Source: Lachnospiraceae bacterium
GTDB taxonomy: Bacteria; Bacillota_A; Clostridia; Lachnospirales; Lachnospiraceae
Length of the DNA: 12,499 bases
Direction of reading: 5' to 3'
Assembly (NCBI GenBank): GCA_024689605.1
Contig: JAILDD010000248.1
Coordinates: 1 to 12,499, forward strand
Shown here: in pieces, positions 6,948 to 12,499 of the stretch
Numbering within the stretch: position 1 is the stretch's first letter
How the letters are laid out: each line of letters starts with the position of its first letter
Made by a program: the position numbers and the translations under genes
The notes under the pieces: generated by a model
The model's database searches: none
What the model was told of the DNA's origin: nothing
Seen by the model: only the letters and a program-made list of their open reading frames with translations

Positions 6948-7669
6948 TGCAGTACGATATTTATGAATTTACAAATCAGGGCGGACGCAGCTACAATGAG
7001 GACGCTGTAGGCCATGCAGTTATGGATGGCCATGGAATCTTCATTGTTGCGGACGGCCTTGGCGGACATGCGCTGGGCGAAGTCGCTTCGGCGTGTGTCT
7101 GTGATACTATGCTGGAGGGTTGGAGCGAGACGTGTGATGACCGTTCTGCCTGGCTTGAGAGCATAATTGAAGAATCAAATAAAAAAATACTTGAGATACA
7201 GAAAGAGCGTGACACAGTGCTGAAAAGCACTGTGGTCGCCCTTGCTATTGACGGAGAAAATGCCTGCTGGGCCCATGTGGGTGATTCAAGGCTGTATTTT
7301 TTCCATAAGGACGAGATAGTTTCTGTGACGGAAGACCATTCCGTAGCTTTTAAAAAGTTCAAAGCCGGTGAGATCACAAGGGCGCAGATCGCAACGGATG
7401 ATGATCAGTCGTCACTGTTAAGAACCCTTGGAAATGAGGAACGTCATTCGCCCCAGTGCGAGAGTCTGGAAGATTCTCTGGTGCCGGGTGATGCATTTCT
7501 TCTCTGCTCTGACGGGGCATGGGAGCATTTTCAGGATGAGGAAGCTGCCATAGACCTTATAAAGTCGGAAACAGCAAAGGAATGGGGTGAGCGTCTCTTG
7601 ATGCGTATGATGGATCGCTTCAGCGGTGACAATGACAACCTGACATTGCTGGCAGTGATAGTTAAATGA
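6947..7669 (+). CDS. PP2C-family Ser/Thr protein phosphatase (second copy, PrpC/Stp-like)
   Basis: 240 residues, near the usual length of bacterial stand-alone PP2Cs such as PrpC/Stp1. The ATG shares one base with the stop of the protease-FHA gene (TAATG). The upstream Shine-Dalgarno is weak (AAAGG about 13 bases away), so translation probably depends on coupling. Motifs are canonical: RSYNED with Asp19, DGLGGH with Asp36, HVGDSRLY, TEDHS, RTLG, CSDGAW with Asp189, and DNDN with Asp230-Asn231. It is a cytoplasmic Mn/Mg-dependent Ser/Thr phosphatase expected to oppose the kinase(s) of this cluster. It is closer to the textbook PrpC/Stp form than the first copy, and may be the general antagonist of the kinase; that role is inference. 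Confidence 0.95.
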   Translation: MQYDIYEFTNQGGRSYNEDAVGHAVMDGHGIFIVADGLGGHALGEVASACVCDTMLEGWSETCDDRSAWLESIIEESNKKILEIQKERDTVLKSTVVALAIDGENACWAHVGDSRLYFFHKDEIVSVTEDHSVAFKKFKAGEITRAQIATDDDQSSLLRTLGNEERHSPQCESLEDSLVPGDAFLLCSDGAWEHFQDEEAAIDLIKSETAKEWGERLLMRMMDRFSGDNDNLTLLAVIVK

Positions 7670-7679
7670 TTTTGAACAA

Positions 7680-7727
7680 AAATAATTGTCACCCTGCAGG
7701 CGTGCCTGCAGCTGGGGGCAATTATTT
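7680..7727 (+). promoter_or_regulatory. Long intergenic inverted repeat before the vWA gene
   Basis: Outer arms AAATAATTG (7680-7688) and CAATTATTT (7719-7727) pair perfectly. Inside, CTGCAGGC (7694-7701) pairs with GCCTGCAG (7704-7711). The interior stretches TCACC and CTGGGGG pair partly. The RNA would be a long two-part hairpin 10 bases after the PP2C stop. It has an AT-rich outer stem but no clean U-tract, so it could be a leaky terminator, an RNA stability element or an attenuator rather than a simple terminator. Confidence 0.55.
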
Positions 7728-7741
7728 AATTATAAAGCAAA

Positions 7742-7780
7742 GAGAAAACAACTTCTCATTGCAAAGCCGCTAAAAGCGGC
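7742..7780 (+). promoter_or_regulatory. Two small hairpins in the vWA-gene leader
   Basis: GAGAA (7742-7746) pairs with TTCTC (7753-7757) across a 6-base loop. GCCGCT (7766-7771) pairs with AGCGGC (7775-7780) across AAA. The second ends directly against the Shine-Dalgarno GGAAAGGGG (7781-7789), so its folding could affect ribosome access. Together with the larger inverted repeat this makes a structured leader. I could not match it to a known riboswitch class. Confidence 0.45.
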
Positions 7781-7789
7781 GGAAAGGGG
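7781..7789 (+). promoter_or_regulatory. Shine-Dalgarno site fixing the vWA start at 7794
   Basis: GGAAAGGGG lies 4 bases before the ATG at 7794, which is followed at once by a signal-peptide sequence. The longer frame from a TTG at 7686 would begin inside the intergenic hairpin and bury the signal peptide 36 residues in, so it is rejected. Confidence 0.8.
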
Positions 7790-7793
7790 AACT

Positions 7794-9794
7794 ATGACGA
7801 AAAGAAGACTATGCGGCTGGATAGCGGTTCTGGCTTTATCCATGAATTCTTTAATGAATTCGTTCATGCCCGTAGTGGCAGCGGATACGGTCTATGACGA
7901 GACCGATGCAACGTTTATCGATAATGAGGTAAAGCTTGCGGAGGTGGTTTCGGCATATGGTCTGACGGAAGATAATTCACTTTATGCGCTTCTTTCACCC
8001 AGTGATGACTATAAAGATTATGATTTCAGCCAGGCTACCGTATCGCTTCAGTCAAATGCTACTACGGCAGAGAAGCTTGGCACCATGAAGCCTATTTCGG
8101 AGTGTTTTTCCACAAACATCCACTATATGTTCCTGATAGACAATTCGGGGTCCATCAGTGAACAGCGTGACATCATAAAGTCATATGTTGACGCTATAGA
8201 GACTGAGAACGCGGATTCACATGATATTTATTATACAGTCTCAACCTTTGATCAGAAGTTCAAAGTAGTCAAGGAAAGAATGACTGATGTAAAGGAAGTA
8301 AAAAAGACTGTTGATAATCTTAAATACGATGGTGCCTATACAGACCCGTACACAGGTGTAAATGACGCTATCACATATCTTGATGATTACGCCCGTACAA
8401 GCGGTGACGTAATAGTACTGATACTGATCACGGATGGAAAGGTTGATCTTAAGAGCGGCAAGGAAGCTGATCTTGCTGAGGAAACCAAGGAGAATATAAA
8501 GAATTCACCTGAAGTTATTTTAAGTACAGTCTGCACCGGTTCATGGACAGGCAAGTCGAAGGATACATTTACCGTAGGCCGTGGACCTCACAATAATGTG
8601 AGCAACGCGAATGCAGGCAAGAAAGCTGGAACGGAAATGGTTTCATTCCTTCAGGGACTTTACTGCACGGGATTTAAGCTTAAGCAGACACCTGCAAGCG
8701 CGTTCAGCATAACTCTTAATATAAGCAATGTTTTTGATGCAGAGGGCAATGAACAGGCTTTCCTACCTAAGGACTATCCTTCAATAGGAAATGTATCAAT
8801 GCTTGATGCAAGGGTTGGTGATAGCGAAAAGTTTGCGGAAGAGGCTGAGGGAAAGGATCCCGAGGATAAGCCCTCTGATGATCCTGATGGCACCAAGCCT
8901 ACTGAAGGAACACTGATCCCTACTGACGGGGATGAGCCGAACGGAGATGAACCTCCTGCAGAAGTTGAGCCTCAGGATGGTGATGAGCCTGCAGATGAGC
9001 CGAATGGTGATGAACCTGACGGCCAGACGCCGGATGGCGATGGCGACGGTGATGACACTGATGTGGAAGACGGCGATGATGAGGATGCTGTCAGTGATAA
9101 TGAGGCAGTAAGTGAAAACGGCGCTGTCAGTGATAATGATGCTGATGACACGGAAGATGATGAGGACGAGGATGAAGAAAGCGGTCTTCCCGGCTGGGTG
9201 CTTCCGGTTTCCATAGGCGGCGGTGTGCTTCTGCTTATCATACTGATACTGGTTGTTGTAGTGCTCATCTTAGTTATCAAAAAGAAAGCACGCCCGAAGA
9301 GTGCGTCTTCACCGAGAACCGCTCCCGAGCAGGATGACCTGGGTGCTGAACCTATAGGAAGGACTGTAGCAGCATCTCAGGATGGTGTACCTTCTGCAGC
9401 GGAAGACATGGATGAAATTTCTCCCACCGTAGCAGCGCCGGATGCTATATCAAAGACCGTTGCTGCCCCTGTGGAGCCCATACCCAAGACAGCAGGTGCG
9501 TGCATACCGGTATCAATAGATGTTTATTCCGGAACCTATGATGGGCCTGTGAATTTTGAGCTTACCGATCTGACGACAATAGGAAGCGGATCCGGCTGTG
9601 ATATCCGCTTTGCTGCAGAGGATATGACTGCAGTAGCAGCACAGCTGATAGTTCGTGAAGGTCATGTTTACCTTGTGGATGAAGGAACTGCTTCACCTGT
9701 TGCTGTAGGAGGCATGCGCATACAGGGACAGAACGTACTGCGAAGCGGTGATGTCATTTCAGTCGGCGAGGCAGAATTTACCTTGCGTTTTTGA
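7794..9794 (+). CDS. Surface vWA-domain protein with acidic stalk, membrane helix, threonine motifs and degenerate FHA-like domain
   Basis: 666 residues. A signal peptide (about 1-30, ending VVAA) precedes a vWA domain (about 110-290) with a complete MIDAS metal site: Asp116-x-Ser118-x-Ser120 in DNSGS, Thr183 and Asp214 in TDG. Such domains bind proteins through a divalent metal. A long Asp/Glu/Pro/Gly-rich stalk (about 345-462) includes VSDN/VSEN repeats. One membrane helix (about 469-494) is followed by KKKARPK, so the rest is cytoplasmic. That tail has Thr motifs at 524, 545 and 555 (IGRTVAAS, ISPTVAAP, ISKTVAAP) and a weaker IPKTAGA at 566. The C-terminal 97 residues keep an FHA-like strand pattern and end but read IGSGSG where GR is expected and lack the Ser and His, so phosphothreonine binding is doubtful. 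It looks like a substrate or anchor for the system rather than a reader. The extracellular partner is unknown. Confidence 0.9.
   Translation: MTKRRLCGWIAVLALSMNSLMNSFMPVVAADTVYDETDATFIDNEVKLAEVVSAYGLTEDNSLYALLSPSDDYKDYDFSQATVSLQSNATTAEKLGTMKPISECFSTNIHYMFLIDNSGSISEQRDIIKSYVDAIETENADSHDIYYTVSTFDQKFKVVKERMTDVKEVKKTVDNLKYDGAYTDPYTGVNDAITYLDDYARTSGDVIVLILITDGKVDLKSGKEADLAEETKENIKNSPEVILSTVCTGSWTGKSKDTFTVGRGPHNNVSNANAGKKAGTEMVSFLQGLYCTGFKLKQTPASAFSITLNISNVFDAEGNEQAFLPKDYPSIGNVSMLDARVGDSEKFAEEAEGKDPEDKPSDDPDGTKPTEGTLIPTDGDEPNGDEPPAEVEPQDGDEPADEPNGDEPDGQTPDGDGDGDDTDVEDGDDEDAVSDNEAVSENGAVSDNDADDTEDDEDEDEESGLPGWVLPVSIGGGVLLLIILILVVVVLILVIKKKARPKSASSPRTAPEQDDLGAEPIGRTVAASQDGVPSAAEDMDEISPTVAAPDAISKTVAAPVEPIPKTAGACIPVSIDVYSGTYDGPVNFELTDLTTIGSGSGCDIRFAAEDMTAVAAQLIVREGHVYLVDEGTASPVAVGGMRIQGQNVLRSGDVISVGEAEFTLRF
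9087..9139 (+). repeat. Repeated VS(D/E)N units in the vWA stalk
   Basis: The 17-base string GCTGTCAGTGATAATGA occurs exactly at 9087-9103 and 9123-9139, with a diverged copy between. It encodes AVSDNE, AVSENG and AVSDND. Such VSxN repeats recur, as I recall, in extracytoplasmic linkers of Lachnospiraceae proteins. They sit in the acidic stalk just outside the membrane helix. Confidence 0.7.
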
Positions 9795-9825
9795 GTAATA
9801 CAAAATACAGCAGAAAGCGGACAGC

Positions 9826-10917
9826 ATGAAAAAAATAGTATTAACAGGGGGCGGTACCGCGGGTCACGTTACACCGAACCTTGCCCTCATCCCTCATCTT
9901 AAGGAAAAGGGATATGATATAACTTACATTGGATCACTGGATGGAATAGAGAAAAGGCTGGTTTCCGATTTTGGCATACCTTATTACGGTGTGTCCACCG
10001 GAAAGCTGCGCCGGTATTTTGATCCAAAGAATTTTTCCGATCCTTTCAGGGTAATAAAGGGATATGGTGATGCAAGGAAGGTATTAAAAAAGATCCGTCC
10101 GGATGTGGTGTTTTCCAAGGGAGGATTTGTATCAGTTCCTGTAGTAAGGGCTGCTGCATCCTTAAAGATCCCCTGCATCATACATGAGTCGGACCTTACT
10201 CCGGGACTTGCCAATAAACTCTGCATTCCCGTTGCGGAGAAGGTGTGCTGCAATTTTCCCGAGACATTAAAATATCTTCCGGATAAAAAAGCCGTACTTA
10301 CAGGCTCCCCCATAAGAGAGGAATTAAAACAGGGAAATAAGGAAATTGCCTACAAGTTCTGTGGTTTTGAGCCCGGGGTTCCCGTTATACTGGTAATGGG
10401 CGGAAGCCAGGGCGCGGCTGCCATTAACGAAGCTATAAGGAGTGCCCTTCCTAAGCTTAAGGGCGATTTCAATATTGTACACCTGACCGGAAAGGACAAG
10501 ATGGACAATATGCTTCTTACGGAAACCGGATACAAGCAGTTTGAGTATGTCAAAGGTGAACTTAAAGATATATTTGCTATTACGGATATAGTTGTGTCCC
10601 GTGCGGGAGCAAATGCCATAAGTGAGCTTTTATCCCTTCGCATTCCCAGTATACTGATCCCGCTTTCGGCAAAGAATTCCCGGGGTGACCAGATACTGAA
10701 TGCGGCGTCCTTCGAAAAGCAGGGTTACAGTCTCGTGATAGATGAGGAAAACCTTGATCAGGATTCATTATTGGAGGCAATACATAATCTGTATTTCAAC
10801 AAGCAGACTTATATCGACAATATGGAAAAGTCTACCCAGTACAGATCGATCCCTGCCATTATGGAACTCTTAGAAGAAGCTGTAGAAAACAAAAGCCCCA
10901 ACAAGGGGAAGAAATAA
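9826..10917 (+). CDS. murG: MurG, UDP-GlcNAc:undecaprenyl-PP-MurNAc-pentapeptide GlcNAc transferase
   Basis: 363 residues, the normal MurG length. It adds GlcNAc from UDP-GlcNAc to lipid I to make lipid II at the cytoplasmic face of the membrane, the last cytoplasmic step of peptidoglycan precursor synthesis. Seen: the N-terminal glycine loop TGGGTAGHVTPN with His14, KGGFVSVPV and HESDLTPGLANK in the acceptor half, GGSQGA, and the sugar-nucleotide half with SRAGANAISEL (Arg259, Glu267) and RGDQ (286-289). The start is set by the conserved N-terminus MKKIVLTGGG; the Shine-Dalgarno before it is weak. It lies 31 bases after the vWA stop with no terminator between, so cotranscription with the phosphosignalling genes is plausible. 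None of the usual division and cell wall (dcw) neighbours is in the window. Some Clostridia do keep murG apart. Confidence 0.96.
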   Translation: MKKIVLTGGGTAGHVTPNLALIPHLKEKGYDITYIGSLDGIEKRLVSDFGIPYYGVSTGKLRRYFDPKNFSDPFRVIKGYGDARKVLKKIRPDVVFSKGGFVSVPVVRAAASLKIPCIIHESDLTPGLANKLCIPVAEKVCCNFPETLKYLPDKKAVLTGSPIREELKQGNKEIAYKFCGFEPGVPVILVMGGSQGAAAINEAIRSALPKLKGDFNIVHLTGKDKMDNMLLTETGYKQFEYVKGELKDIFAITDIVVSRAGANAISELLSLRIPSILIPLSAKNSRGDQILNAASFEKQGYSLVIDEENLDQDSLLEAIHNLYFNKQTYIDNMEKSTQYRSIPAIMELLEEAVENKSPNKGKK

Positions 10918-10927
10918 GGAGAATATC

Positions 10928-11338
10928 ATGAATAACGATTGTATTTTCTGCAAGATTGCAAATGGTGAGATACCTTCCAAGACCGTATACGAGGATGAGA
11001 ATTTCCGTGTAATTCTGGATCTTGGTCCTGCCACAAAGGGTCATGCTCTTATCCTTCCCAAGGAGCATTATGCTAATCTTTTTGAACTGCCTGAGGATAC
11101 TGCGGCTGCTGCAATGAAGGTGGCAAAGAAGCTTTCTTCTCAGATGGTGGAAAACCTTGGAGCTGACGGACTGAACCTTGTACAGAACAACGGTGAGGTT
11201 GCGGGACAGACAGTTAAGCATTTTCATCTGCACCTGATTCCCCGGTATAGGGGTGACGGACAGAACATACTCTGGAATCCGGGAAAAATGAGTGAAGAGG
11301 AGCTGGAGGATATAAGAAAACAGATTGTGGGCGAGTGA
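10928..11338 (+). CDS. HIT-family (Hint-like) nucleotide hydrolase
   Basis: 136 residues. The histidine triad HFHLHLIPR is present (His98, His100, His102), with the preceding QNNGEVAGQTVKH block typical of the family. CIFC near the start (Cys5, Cys8) and His47 in PKEHY are the usual zinc ligands of bacterial HIT proteins. Members hydrolyse nucleoside phosphoramidates or adenylylated compounds in the cytoplasm; the exact substrate cannot be read from sequence. The Shine-Dalgarno AAGGAG overlaps the murG stop codon, and the gap is only 10 bases, so it is in the murG transcript. An intrinsic terminator follows 28 bases after its stop. It is a housekeeping-type protein with no evident tie to the kinase cluster beyond position. 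Confidence 0.95.
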   Translation: MNNDCIFCKIANGEIPSKTVYEDENFRVILDLGPATKGHALILPKEHYANLFELPEDTAAAAMKVAKKLSSQMVENLGADGLNLVQNNGEVAGQTVKHFHLHLIPRYRGDGQNILWNPGKMSEEELEDIRKQIVGE

Positions 11339-11366
11339 AGAACTGCAATGATGTAACAGAATATTG

Positions 11367-11404
11367 ATCCCCGCTGATCATTATGATCGGTGGGGATTTT
11401 TATT
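11367..11404 (+). terminator. Intrinsic terminator after the murG-HIT genes
   Basis: ATCCCCGCTGATC (11367-11379) pairs with GATCGGTGGGGAT (11385-11397) over 13 base pairs, two of them G-U, with a 5-base ATTAT loop. TTTTATT follows (the arm's last T plus 11398-11403). It fits a rho-independent terminator for the plus strand. The minus-strand tail is less U-rich, so it may work only partly for the converging Nudix gene. Confidence 0.92.
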
Positions 11405-11417
11405 GTACGGCTGTATT

Positions 11418-11903
11418 CTACATGGCCGGAATTACATCAGATTTTCCATCTAATACGGCGCTTATCAGCCTGTCATCAGTATCATAAACAAGTTTCAGCG
11501 AAAAGAATTCCTTACGTTCATCAAGCAGCTTTAAGAAGATCCTGTCGCCGGGCCATAGGTTAAGTGACAGGACGTCTTTCTTGTCTACCCATACCAGGTC
11601 CCCTTCATCGCAGACTTTTTCATCGCCGCTTATGGCATCGGAAGTAAAGAGCATCATGTACTCTGTTATGTCTTCGCCGTAAATAAAAGTTACGATTCCT
11701 CTGAAACTCAGGCTTTCCAGTGTGTAGCCGGTCTCTTCCATAGCCTCCCTGCGTATGCAGTCCTCGGGGCTTTCCCCGTCCTCACAGTGACCGCCAATGC
11801 CGATCCACTTGTCGTGGTTTATGTCATTTTCTTTTTTTACGCGATGGAGCATCAGGTACTTTCCGTCAATCTCTATGTAGCAAAGTGTTGTACATTTTAT
11901 CAT
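11418..11903 (-). CDS. Nudix hydrolase, MutT-like
   Basis: 161 residues. A perfect Nudix box is seen, G-x5-E-x7-R-E-x2-E-E-x-G: it starts at the second Gly of IGGHCEDGE and ends REAMEETGY. The segment ahead, KWIGIGGH, resembles the WxxPGG region of MutT relatives, with IGG in place of PGG. It hydrolyses a nucleoside diphosphate linked to another group, using Mg, in the cytoplasm; candidates include oxidised dNTPs, but the substrate is not fixed by the sequence. The ATG at 11901-11903 has GGAG upstream on the minus strand (in CGGAGACTTAAACA). It lies 22 bases after the stop of the membrane protein gene, so the two are probably one minus-strand transcript converging on the murG-HIT genes. Confidence 0.95.
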   Translation of the reverse strand: MIKCTTLCYIEIDGKYLMLHRVKKENDINHDKWIGIGGHCEDGESPEDCIRREAMEETGYTLESLSFRGIVTFIYGEDITEYMMLFTSDAISGDEKVCDEGDLVWVDKKDVLSLNLWPGDRIFLKLLDERKEFFSLKLVYDTDDRLISAVLDGKSDVIPAM

Positions 11904-11925
11904 TGTTTAAGTCTCCGTTCTGATC

Positions 11926-12499
11926 CTATTTTTCTTCTACCTTTAGTCCGCGGATACCAAGTTCATTAGCCATTAGTTCCATTTCCGACTCATTCTTCAT
12001 AGTCATTGTGATCATTTCATTGTAGGACATATATAAACGCAATTTGTACCTGGTGATAGTGTTATGATCAAATTTCTGTACATCATAGAAGGTCTCTGCG
12101 TATGTAATCTCTTTTACATCCACTATGCTGCAGAACCTCATTGCGTAGATCACCAGATAATCCATTCCCAGCAGGGCTATTCCGTCAAAAAGTTTGTGAG
12201 TGGTGGACGCCATAAAATCAGTATTCAGCCGAAGGAGGTCAATGTTCTTTTCTGCTATGATTTTTCTCAGGTCAAGCTCGGTCTTAAATGTTACGTCTTT
12301 TTTCCAGGCAATGATACATGATACTGCGATGATCACGATAGCGATGACAATGGCTACCCACAGGCTTATGTTTTCCTCACTGATTCTGAGTATGATCAGC
12401 AGTAATGCAAGCAGGATTCCGATACTTATGCCCAGGATCCGGTTTCGCAGAAATTTCCGTCTGTATTTTCCTAATGCATCAAAGATATCCCTGCCGGGT
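11926..12499 (-). CDS. Uncharacterised two-helix membrane protein with cytoplasmic C-terminal domain (5' truncated)
   Basis: I do not recognise the family. The minus-strand frame is open from the right edge to the TAG at 11926-11928 (190 residues seen), so the start is outside the window. A GTG at 12336 falls in the middle of the second hydrophobic segment and is not a start. Seen in order: a basic stretch (KYRRKFLRNR), a first helix (ILGISIGILLALLLIIL), a short loop RISEEN, and a second helix (SLWVAIVIAIVIIAVSCII). A soluble domain of about 130 residues follows with alternating charged and hydrophobic strands, ending in a helix MELMANELGIRG. A strand-rich domain closed by a C-terminal helix behind a short membrane hairpin could be PH-like, as in several small Firmicutes membrane proteins, but this is only a guess. 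It is followed by the Nudix gene 22 bases later. Confidence 0.7.
   Translation of the reverse strand, partial: PGRDIFDALGKYRRKFLRNRILGISIGILLALLLIILRISEENISLWVAIVIAIVIIAVSCIIAWKKDVTFKTELDLRKIIAEKNIDLLRLNTDFMASTTHKLFDGIALLGMDYLVIYAMRFCSIVDVKEITYAETFYDVQKFDHNTITRYKLRLYMSYNEMITMTMKNESEMELMANELGIRGLKVEEK

Noticed and set aside
7736..7790. c-di-GMP-I (GEMM) riboswitch, suggested by GCAAAGCC near a small hairpin
   Set aside because: The second conserved stem and the downstream tetraloop-receptor part are absent. Only the short GCAAAG string and a stem match.
7686..7793. Longer vWA frame from TTG at 7686
   Set aside because: It begins inside the intergenic hairpin, has no ribosome site, and would bury the signal peptide. 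The ATG at 7794 has a good Shine-Dalgarno.
1..9794. Type VI secretion regulatory locus (PpkA/PppA/Fha)
   Set aside because: The protein types are similar, but no Tss component is present and the host looks like a single-membrane Gram-positive.
12334..12336. GTG at 12336 as start of the minus-strand membrane protein
   Set aside because: It falls inside a hydrophobic helix, and the frame stays open with a further helix and basic segment to the window edge.

Overview
The window looks like chromosome of a low-to-mid GC Gram-positive anaerobe of the Clostridia, most likely a Lachnospiraceae (Butyrivibrio/Roseburia-like) bacterium. The support is strong purine-rich Shine-Dalgarno sites, single-membrane proteins with Gram-positive-type signal peptides, a murG whose text closely resembles Lachnospiraceae MurG as I remember it, FGITY-type Ser/Thr kinases, and VS(D/E)N repeats in a surface protein. 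The genus is inference; no search was run.

Positions 1-9794 form one tightly packed plus-strand island for reversible Ser/Thr phosphorylation. In order it encodes: (i) a 5'-truncated single-pass membrane protein with TPR-like repeats outside the cell, probably the C-terminal part of a Ser/Thr kinase; (ii) a complete transmembrane Ser/Thr kinase; (iii) a soluble zinc-ribbon FHA protein; (iv) a PP2C phosphatase; (v) a secreted-domain trypsin/HtrA-like protease joined through one membrane helix and a Gln/Met-rich segment to a cytoplasmic FHA domain; (vi) a second PP2C phosphatase; (vii) a surface von Willebrand A (vWA) protein with one membrane helix and a degenerate cytoplasmic FHA-like domain. 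Both PP2C genes begin inside the stop codon of an FHA gene (TAATG). A candidate sigma-A promoter lies before the complete kinase gene. A hairpin-rich 124-base leader precedes the vWA gene.

The main observation is a short threonine motif, roughly (I/V/Y/F)-(G/S)-x-T-V-(A/G)-(A/P), repeated in the predicted cytoplasmic segments of four proteins: both membrane proteins at the start, the soluble FHA protein and the vWA protein. I infer that these are phosphorylation sites written by the kinase(s), read by the FHA domains and erased by the PP2Cs. The kinases would carry their sensor regions outside and catalysis inside. The protease and vWA proteins have the reverse topology, working domain outside and FHA inside. 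This would make a two-way transmembrane system of unknown output. No type VI or type VII secretion component, PASTA domain or other known partner is visible here.

Positions 9826-11338 carry murG (lipid II synthesis) and a HIT-family hydrolase on the same strand, ended by a strong intrinsic terminator at 11367-11404. murG starts 31 bases after the vWA gene with no visible terminator between, so it may be transcribed with the island. On the minus strand, converging on that terminator, lie a Nudix hydrolase and, upstream of it, a two-helix membrane protein that runs off the right edge. There is no gene-free stretch over 300 bases, and I saw no RNA gene, insertion sequence, CRISPR array or attachment site.
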